A stretch of 12,990 bases of DNA, from NCBI GenBank assembly GCA_002256055.1, contig NKIE01000035.1:1-12990 (forward strand), given 5' to 3'. The DNA comes from Pseudomonas sp. PGPPP3. GTDB lineage: Bacteria; Pseudomonadota; Gammaproteobacteria; Pseudomonadales; Pseudomonadaceae. Shown here one piece after another: positions 8,801-12,990 of the stretch. The notes under the pieces were generated by a model that ran no database searches, was not told where the DNA came from, and saw only the letters and a program-made list of their open reading frames with translations. Each line of letters opens with the position of its first letter. Within the stretch, counting starts at the first letter, position 1. Made by a program: the position numbers and the translations under genes.

Positions 8801-9676
8801 GTGGCAGTAGGTTTGCTCAAGGGGCAGGTGGGTGCCGTCGGCGATATTTTCGCCAGGGGCGAGGTGGCAGAGCACTTCGAAATCATCCAGGTGCACGCGG
8901 CTGATGACAGCGACGGGCAACTGGTAAAACTGGCTGGCCAGCTGCAGGGCCTGGCGCAGTTGTTCCTGGGGTTGACGATTGGCCAGTGCGGCAATGTCGT
9001 TGAGGGTGCGCAGCGCTTCCAGTTGGCGCTGGGCTTCGCGCTGAGCTTGCTGGCGCTGAGCGTCGCGCTGCAGGGCCGCAATCAACTGGCCGAGGGTGGA
9101 CAGCAATGGCTCAAGCAGTTTTTGCAGGGCCGGGTCGTAGCCGTTCGGGCGGTTGGCGATGCCGAGCATGCCGATCATTTGGCCGTGGTGCTGTAGCGGC
9201 AGGCCCAGGAAACAGTTAAGGGGCGGATGCCCGTGAGGCAGGCCGCCGCGCCGAGGGTCTTGCTGTGGTGCGTTGCTCAGCAGCGGCTGGCCACTGCGCA
9301 GGACTTGCCCGAAGAGGGTGTCGAGGTTGCGAAATTCCATGCCGACCGGTGCCTGCTGGGCATAGAAACGCAGGGTCTCCTCGTTCCAGGCAATGTTGCT
9401 GATGGCGTAGGTTTTCAGGTACGGCTGACCTACTTCGTTATGCAGGACTTCGCCGATAAACCCAAAGGCGCTGTCGGTAAATTCGAGAATCTGTTGCAGG
9501 AGTTTCTCGAAGGCTTCGCGATGGTTCTCTTCGTCGATATAGGCCGTCAGGGCCTGGGCCATGATGGCAAGCAGTTGGGCGTTTTGCTGCTCAAGTGGCG
9601 ACTGCTCTGGAGCAGGCTCCGTAGCCGATTTGTTGAGCCGCCAGCGGGAGAGAAAATTACGCAGATTTACATTCAT
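5825..9676 (-). CDS. large soluble multi-sensor histidine kinase (2 GAF, 5 PAS)
   Basis: This encodes 1283 residues with no signal peptide or membrane helix. In order: GAF 1 at about 48-203 (GFIGEVL, TLFGQVL, GMLGIANRPNGYD), a Gln/Arg-rich coil at 204-222, GAF 2 at about 225-372 (QTYCHLAL, SYIGTLIRI), a six-glutamine run near 374-379, then PAS domains at about 385-505, 513-635, 642-777, 790-905 and 917-1037. HisKA has H1065 in SHELRTPL; HATPase_c has N1184, D1212 (DYGSGIP) and GGTGLGL at 1241-1247. The kinase is thus complete, with an unusually long sensory chain and no receiver or Hpt domain. The start ATG at 9676 follows GAAGAA at five bases' distance. It is the first gene of the minus-strand run and faces the divergent plus-strand operon. 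Its first PAS closely resembles the middle PAS of the 2896-5307 kinase. Cues are unknown; GAF 1 and GAF 2 are of different subtypes, so several signals may be integrated. Confidence 0.95.
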   Translation of the reverse strand: MNVNLRNFLSRWRLNKSATEPAPEQSPLEQQNAQLLAIMAQALTAYIDEENHREAFEKLLQQILEFTDSAFGFIGEVLHNEVGQPYLKTYAISNIAWNEETLRFYAQQAPVGMEFRNLDTLFGQVLRSGQPLLSNAPQQDPRRGGLPHGHPPLNCFLGLPLQHHGQMIGMLGIANRPNGYDPALQKLLEPLLSTLGQLIAALQRDAQRQQAQREAQRQLEALRTLNDIAALANRQPQEQLRQALQLASQFYQLPVAVISRVHLDDFEVLCHLAPGENIADGTHLPLEQTYCHLALQSDDVLTIAHMANSAHAAHPCYQRFGYQSYIGTLIRINGQRYGALALASREPRQQGFDQAEREFIRLLARWIGATLEHQQQQQQRHELLNRLQHITNQTPGMVYQYQIEADGRRHFPFASPGIREIYGIEPEQVRHNSQIIQQLIHPDDLARVNDSIALSGTRLSPWQEEYRVIHPQRGLIWVEGRATPQAQANGSIIWHGVISDISQRKRIEETLREERQRLDSVIESTNLGTWEWNVQSGATVFNSRWASMLGYDLEELAPLDFNTWVKLTHPEDLERCQAQLEQHFSGTLAYYNSILRMRHKAGHWVWINARGGLVKRTPEGLPLLMYGTHIDVSASHQQDEEVRRTRAFLQAVVDSSTEVAMIATDPDGLITLFNSGAERLLGYSSSTMVGLHSPAVFHLPSEVEARAAELSQALGRPISGIKVFTEKTSANDSATRTWTYVRQDGQQRQVNLTITAIRDEHEQISGYLGIAIDISTQLQVSRALQDNEQRLRSMISNLPGAVYRCRNDGSWSILHISDEIERLTGYPASDFTTQQRSLSSIILPSDLPVTRTVQNSLADGEVFAVSYRIRHADGHTVWISEKGRGSYAETGELLWLDGFLWDISANVAAEQERREREDYVHTVLDNVIDGILTFSPQGLIESCNRAAERIFALDPAHTLGLNAASLLAEPHRHTYRQRIRALLQDAAEQASDGLPQELEGRRQNGEHFPLELALSRISHRGEQKLIAVVRDITQWKKTESELREDITERKRVERMQSEFVSTVSHELRTPLTSIAGALGLINGGALGAVPESMAAMLGIAQQNSQRLSLLINDLLDMDKLNAGQMRFDLQAYPLRPLLEQALQANQAYADEYRVHWQLLDVPENAKVLVDAQRFLQVMANLLSNAAKHSPANSAVDIHCQVIEQQLRIEVRDYGSGIPEAFRPRIFSKFAQADSSDRRQLGGTGLGLAISRELVERMHGQIGFSCEPEHGTCFWFSLPTAGPT
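5843..6526 (-). repeat. kinase-core duplication, copy in the large kinase
   Basis: Third copy. Its HisKA half is as close to the others as they are to each other, whereas the ATP-binding half is more diverged (for example DYGSGIP for DHGEGIP, and KFAQADSSDRRQLGG for [15 protein letters not shown]). This suggests it split off earlier, or that it has been partly homogenised with the others. Confidence 0.8.
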
Positions 9677-9681
9677 TATTG

Positions 9682-9687
9682 TTCTTC
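9682..9687 (-). promoter_or_regulatory. ribosome binding site of the large kinase
   Basis: GAAGAA on the minus strand lies five bases before the ATG at 9676 and supports that start. Confidence 0.55.
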
Positions 9688-9881
9688 ATCAGCTGACATC
9701 ACCTTACGGCTTGTGTTGTGAACGCCTCATGTAGCGTAGCGGCGCTGTGCGCGACTGTCGTGGCTAACCTACTTTTTGCTTGGCTTGGCCGGCTTGCTAG
9801 GTGGTCGTTGCCCCTCACTGTGAGCACTTAACCGGATGTTGCAGTGCCTGCTGGTTTGCCAGCGCAATTTTGAATGTTCGA

Positions 9882-9909
9882 TTGACAGGCGTTGGTGCTC
9901 TTCTACCGT
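9882..9909 (+). promoter_or_regulatory. possible sigma-70 promoter of the plus-strand operon
   Basis: A perfect TTGACA lies at 9882-9887. Sixteen bases downstream, 9904-9909 reads TACCGT, which keeps only the first, second and last consensus bases of a -10 box. A start near 9916 would give a leader of about 35 bases before the ATG at 9952. The strong -35 box makes it plausible and the weak -10 box makes it uncertain; an activator or another sigma factor may be used. Confidence 0.35.
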
Positions 9910-9938
9910 CATATCGCAGGCATGCGTTGTTGCAAATT

Positions 9939-9944
9939 AAGGAA
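9939..9944 (+). promoter_or_regulatory. ribosome binding site of the methyl-accepting-like gene
   Basis: AAGGAA lies seven bases before the ATG at 9952. It fixes that start and argues against the longer in-frame TTG start at 9892, which would translate through this site. Confidence 0.75.
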
Positions 9945-9951
9945 ATGTGTC

Positions 9952-11148
9952 ATGAGTGGTTCTGTGCAGATAGATATGGGCGCGCGGTTATCTTGGTCAC
10001 GCTTGCTGATGGCTCAACTGGTTCCTTGGTTCTGCTGTGTGGTGTTGTTCTGGTTGTCTGGGTGGGTCTGGTTGAGCCTGCTCGCGGGCGGGGTCAGCAG
10101 TCTGCTGTTGGTTGTGCTGCTGCAGCACTGGCAGCAAGCCCCGGTGGCGTCGGCTAGCGAGTTCCCGGGCCAGGAGCCACGCCGGCTGGCTGATAGTGAG
10201 TTGTTGCTGCTCAATCGCGAGACCATTGAACAGCAAAGTGACCTGCTGCAGGGGCAGATCAGACAGGTCAGCGGCTTGCTTGAAGCGGCCATTAGTGAAA
10301 TTACCACAAGCTTTTCTGCGCTTGCTCACAGCGTGCATGAACAACACGATCTGGCTCATGAGCTGATTGAGCGTTATCAAACCGGAGGCAAGGCCGGGCA
10401 GGACAAAATCAGCTTCCAGGACTTTGTCAGCACCACACACTCGACCTTGGGTTTGTTCGTCGATTCGACCATCGAAACCAGCCATACCTCCATGCAACTG
10501 GTGGAGCGCATGGACGCCATCGGCGCGAAGATCACCGACATTCTCAAGTCCACGGCAGATATGGACTCGATTGCCAAACAGACCAACCTGCTGGCCTTGA
10601 ATGCGGCCATCGAAGCGGCGCGAGCGGGTGAGACCGGGCGTGGCTTTGCGGTTGTAGCCGATGAGGTGCGCGCACTGTCTAGCCGTTCGACGGTGTTTTC
10701 CGCCGAAATTCGCGAGCATGTCGAGGCTGTACTAACCGAGCTGCGTGCGGCTGATGACTCGGTTAGTCAGCTCGCGGCCAAAGACATGTCTTTCGCTCTT
10801 GGCTCACGTAAGCACGTCAATGAAATGCTGGAAGACCTGGCCCATGCCAATGGCCATACGCTGCAGGTGGTTGGGCGTCTGGATAGCATTTCCGGCGTCA
10901 TTGGTGCCGAAGTCAATCGGGCCATCACGGCCTTGCAGTTTCAGGATATGAGCGGGCAGCTACTGAGCCAGATGCAGGGTCATTGCCAGCGTCTGGAGCA
11001 GTTTGTGGTGCGCTTGCAGGAGCATGCCCGTTTGCCTGCGGACCAGCAGTTGAGTGCCCTGCAGGATGAGCGTGCGCAGTTGCGCAATCGGCCAACCAGC
11101 CCCGTTACCCAAACCAGCATGACCGCTGGTGATATCGATCTTTTTTGA
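9952..11148 (+). CDS. methyl-accepting-like membrane signalling protein without HAMP
   Basis: This encodes 398 residues. Two hydrophobic helices at about residues 20-38 and 40-59 form a tight hairpin with almost no periplasmic loop, so there is no external ligand domain. The rest is cytoplasmic and largely helical, with no HAMP domain. Residues 205-246 match the highly conserved hairpin tip of chemoreceptor signalling domains ([20 protein letters not shown], then [15 protein letters not shown]). The part after the tip is shortened and diverged. Near the C-terminus [12 protein letters not shown] (330-341) resembles the catalytic stretch of CheZ, with D332 and Q336 at the spacing of its two catalytic residues, and the protein ends in GDIDLF, similar in character to CheY-binding tails. 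There is no CheR-binding NWETF-type pentapeptide. It is the first gene of an operon with a STAS protein and a receiver-phosphatase-kinase, so it may tune that receiver or the divergent one rather than a flagellar CheA. Calling it a chemoreceptor would over-read the sequence. Confidence 0.9.
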   Translation: MSGSVQIDMGARLSWSRLLMAQLVPWFCCVVLFWLSGWVWLSLLAGGVSSLLLVVLLQHWQQAPVASASEFPGQEPRRLADSELLLLNRETIEQQSDLLQGQIRQVSGLLEAAISEITTSFSALAHSVHEQHDLAHELIERYQTGGKAGQDKISFQDFVSTTHSTLGLFVDSTIETSHTSMQLVERMDAIGAKITDILKSTADMDSIAKQTNLLALNAAIEAARAGETGRGFAVVADEVRALSSRSTVFSAEIREHVEAVLTELRAADDSVSQLAAKDMSFALGSRKHVNEMLEDLAHANGHTLQVVGRLDSISGVIGAEVNRAITALQFQDMSGQLLSQMQGHCQRLEQFVVRLQEHARLPADQQLSALQDERAQLRNRPTSPVTQTSMTAGDIDLF

Positions 11149-11154
11149 AGAGGG
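11148..11154 (+). promoter_or_regulatory. ribosome binding site of the STAS gene
   Basis: AAGAGGG begins at the last base of the preceding stop codon and lies six bases before the ATG at 11161. It gives the STAS gene its own strong initiation site inside the operon. Confidence 0.65.
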
Positions 11155-11160
11155 CTACCC

Positions 11161-11451
11161 ATGAGCGCCGATAATCTGGTGACCTTGCGTCCGCAAGGCC
11201 GTTTCGATTTCAACTGCTTTCGCGACTTTCGCACGACCTACGAGAGCGCACTGGCTCAGGACGGGGTGAAGTGCATCGTCGTCGATCTGCAGCAGGTGCA
11301 GTACATCGATTCGGCGGCCCTGGGGATTCTCCTTCTGCTGCGTGACAAGGCCGGCGCTCAAGGGGCCAAGGTGGAGTTGGCCAACCTCCAGGGTACGGTC
11401 AAGGACGTGCTGGAAATCGCCAACTTCCACAAAATTTTCAGTATTCGCTAA
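11161..11451 (+). CDS. STAS-domain anti-sigma factor antagonist (HsbA-like)
   Basis: This encodes 96 residues, the usual size for a single STAS domain of the SpoIIAA/RsbV type. The conserved segment YIDSAALGILLLLRDKA contains S51, at the position of the serine that is phosphorylated in this family, preceded by D50. In such systems the unphosphorylated form binds a partner (an anti-sigma factor or another effector) and the phosphorylated form releases it. It lies 12 bases after the methyl-accepting-like gene and 2 bases before the receiver-phosphatase-kinase gene, whose PP2C and kinase domains are its likely regulators. The arrangement resembles HsbA/HsbR of Pseudomonas aeruginosa, where HsbA links to FlgM and to a diguanylate cyclase. 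I judge this a paralogue, since none of the flagellar genes found beside hsbA are here. The binding partner cannot be told from the window. Confidence 0.95.
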   Translation: MSADNLVTLRPQGRFDFNCFRDFRTTYESALAQDGVKCIVVDLQQVQYIDSAALGILLLLRDKAGAQGAKVELANLQGTVKDVLEIANFHKIFSIR

Positions 11452-11453
11452 GC

Positions 11454-12990
11454 ATGCGGCCGCTGACGATTCTCGCCATTGATGATGATCCGCTGATTGG
11501 TTTGGTGGTCGGTGCCTTTGTTCAGCGGCTGGGGCATATCGCCGTGCACGTGCTGAGTGGCAAGGAAGGCATCGCCGAGTACCAGCGCGGGGCCTTCGAT
11601 CTGGTGTTGGTGGACCGGCAAATGCCGGGGCTGGATGGCCTGGCCACCACCCAGGCGCTGCGTGAGCTGCAGCAAAGTAGTGGTTGGCGGCCGATCATCA
11701 TGCTCTCGGCCGGCGCGGCCACCGATGAACAGGTGCTGGCGCTGAATGCCGGTTGCGATGACTTCATTGCCAAGCCGGTGAACTTTCAAATTCTCGAAGC
11801 CAAGATCAACTCCTTCTGGCGCATTGCGCGCATGCAGCAGCAGATTGCCGGTCAGCATGAGGAGTTGCTGCGCTATTCGAGCATGGAGGCCGAGGAGCGG
11901 CGAATTTGCGGCTTCCTGATGGAGCGCCTGGTGCGCCGCGATTTGCTCGACAATCCGCTGATCCGCTACCTGCTACAACCGGCCAGTGAAGTCTCCGGCG
12001 ACTTGCTACTGGCCAGCAGTTCGCGCAGCGGTGACATCTATGTGATGTTGGCTGATGCCACGGGGCATGGCTTGCCAGCGGCGCTGACCCTGATTCCGCT
12101 GTCACAGGCCTTCTACACCATGGCGGCGAAAGGCTTTCAGCTCGACACTATCGCCCGAGAACTGAATCACCAACCCCGTATCTACAGCCCGCCGGATCGT
12201 TTTGTGGCCGCCATGATGGCGGTCTACAGCCCGCGCGAATCGACGCTTGAGGTGTGGAACGGCGGTTTGCCGGCAGCCATGGTTATCAATGAGAGCGGCC
12301 GTTTACTGCGCAGCTTTCGTTCCCTCAATCTGCCGCTGGGCATTTTGCCTGACAGCGAGTTTGTCTGCGAAACCGAGACCGCCCAGGTCAGTGGCGCCTG
12401 TCATTTACTGTTGTATTCGGATGGTTTGATCGAGGCGGAAAATGCCGCAGGCGAGCCTTTTGGTGGTGAGCGCCTGCTTCAGGTACTGGCGGCCGGTGCG
12501 CCCGCAGAGTGCTTGGAGCGCTTGCAGTTGGCGGTGCAGGAGCATCTACAAGACGCCATAGCCCATGACGACTTGTCCTGCCTGCTGCTCGACTGCCGGC
12601 CGCCATTGCAGGCGCCGTTGTTGCAGGCTGCCCACGAGGCGGTCGCCAGTGAGCTAGCGGATAGTTGGCAATTCAATATCACCCTTGAGGCTGCCCAGTT
12701 GCGACGCCTCGATCTGGAACCGTTGCTCACCGACTTCTGCAACACCCTCGGTCTGGACAAGCAGCGTCAGGGGCCATTCAGTTTGATCGTCCGCGAGTTG
12801 CTGACCAACGCCCTAGACCATGGCTTGTTGGGGTTGGGCTCGGAGTTGAAGAACGGTGCAGATGGCTTTGAGAACTACATGCTGGCTCGCCATGAACGCC
12901 TGCAGAGTTTGACCCAGGGACAGATTGAACTGGATATCAGTCAGACCGGCTCAATGCAGGGTAACTGCCTGCGTATTGAGGTGATTGACA
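11454..12990 (+). CDS. receiver-PP2C phosphatase-HATPase fusion (HsbR-like), 3' end beyond window
   Basis: The frame is open from the ATG at 11454 to the right edge: 512 residues, no stop, so the gene is partial. Residues 4-122 are a receiver with acidic pocket D10-D12, phosphoacceptor D54 (VDRQMPGLDG), S85 and K107 (AKP). A helical linker at about 125-160 leads to a SpoIIE-type PP2C serine phosphatase domain at about 165-382, with metal-binding residues D183 (EVSGDL), D201 and H205 (ADATGHGLPAAL), D323 (YSDGLIEA) and D372-D373 (HDDLSCL). An RsbW-type HATPase begins near 400, with the N box RELLTNALDHG (E448, N452); its later boxes are cut off. Such proteins can both remove and add the phosphate on a STAS partner, with the receiver choosing between the two. 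The partner is surely the STAS protein encoded two bases upstream. Start and stop are so close that translation is probably coupled; no strong ribosome site is seen. Confidence 0.95.
   Translation, partial: MRPLTILAIDDDPLIGLVVGAFVQRLGHIAVHVLSGKEGIAEYQRGAFDLVLVDRQMPGLDGLATTQALRELQQSSGWRPIIMLSAGAATDEQVLALNAGCDDFIAKPVNFQILEAKINSFWRIARMQQQIAGQHEELLRYSSMEAEERRICGFLMERLVRRDLLDNPLIRYLLQPASEVSGDLLLASSSRSGDIYVMLADATGHGLPAALTLIPLSQAFYTMAAKGFQLDTIARELNHQPRIYSPPDRFVAAMMAVYSPRESTLEVWNGGLPAAMVINESGRLLRSFRSLNLPLGILPDSEFVCETETAQVSGACHLLLYSDGLIEAENAAGEPFGGERLLQVLAAGAPAECLERLQLAVQEHLQDAIAHDDLSCLLLDCRPPLQAPLLQAAHEAVASELADSWQFNITLEAAQLRRLDLEPLLTDFCNTLGLDKQRQGPFSLIVRELLTNALDHGLLGLGSELKNGADGFENYMLARHERLQSLTQGQIELDISQTGSMQGNCLRIEVID

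Larger units (their letters stand above)
9677..9951. other. divergent intergenic control region
   Basis: These 275 bases separate the two operons and must hold the start signals of both. A possible plus-strand promoter lies at 9882-9909. A perfect short palindrome, CTCAC-T-GTGAG, sits at 9814-9824 and could be an operator half of unknown protein. A run of repeated CTTGGC/CTTGC words lies at 9778-9798. A seven-codon frame on the minus strand (9699 to 9676) ends with its TAA overlapping the large kinase's ATG. I found no convincing minus-strand promoter and no terminator. Confidence 0.6.

Noticed and set aside
8072..9196. Open frame of 374 codons on the plus strand opposite the GAF domains of the large kinase
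   Set aside because: Antisense to clear GAF and PAS domains; no domain of its own.
9781..9798. Possible sigma-54 promoter (TGGC followed by TTGC)
   Set aside because: The two elements are two bases further apart than the fixed -24/-12 spacing allows.
9892..9951. Earlier TTG start for the methyl-accepting-like gene
   Set aside because: It would overlap the proposed promoter and translate through the AAGGAA ribosome site; the added residues show no feature.
9997..10719. Open frame of 240 codons on the minus strand opposite the methyl-accepting-like gene
   Set aside because: The opposite strand encodes membrane helices and the conserved receptor hairpin with a strong ribosome site; the minus-strand product has no recognisable features.

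Overview
The window comes from a gammaproteobacterium, most likely Pseudomonas or a close relative. This is inferred from the GC-rich, strongly GC-third-position coding and from the families present: an HsbR/HsbA-type partner-switch pair, GAF/PAS kinases of the pseudomonad style, and a methyl-accepting-like protein with an acidic Leu-Phe tail. I recognise no marker that fixes the species. Coding density is very high. Every gene is a signalling gene, and I see no tRNA, rRNA, insertion sequence, CRISPR array or phage gene.

The left part (1-9676) is one long minus-strand run, read from right to left. It holds a 1283-residue soluble kinase (GAF-GAF-PAS x5-HisKA-HATPase), a stand-alone CheY-like receiver, a soluble GAF-PAS x3 kinase, a membrane CHASE-PAS kinase, and a protein starting with an Hpt domain followed by a receiver, which leaves the window at position 1. 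Two junctions are 4-base ATGA overlaps, so receiver, second kinase and third kinase are probably translationally coupled. None of the three kinases carries its own receiver. The only phosphotransfer parts in view are the single receiver and the Hpt-receiver protein, which fits a split phosphorelay: three sensors, then receiver, then Hpt, then receiver. The three kinase cores are close copies of one another, so the locus grew by duplication of the catalytic module, with different sensor domains in front.

The right part (9952-12990) is a plus-strand operon: a membrane-anchored methyl-accepting-like protein, a 96-residue STAS anti-sigma-factor antagonist, and a receiver-PP2C phosphatase-RsbW-type kinase fusion that runs off the right edge. 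The last two look like a paralogue of the HsbA/HsbR partner switch. The methyl-accepting-like protein carries near its C-terminus a stretch resembling the catalytic motif of the CheY phosphatase CheZ, the most unusual single feature seen here.

The two operons diverge from a 275-base intergenic region (9677-9951), the longest non-coding stretch. My reading, which is inference, is that the two halves form one signalling locus: many cytosolic cues and one periplasmic cue feed a phosphorelay, while a phosphorylation-controlled STAS switch acts beside it. The final output, possibly cyclic-di-GMP, lies outside the window.
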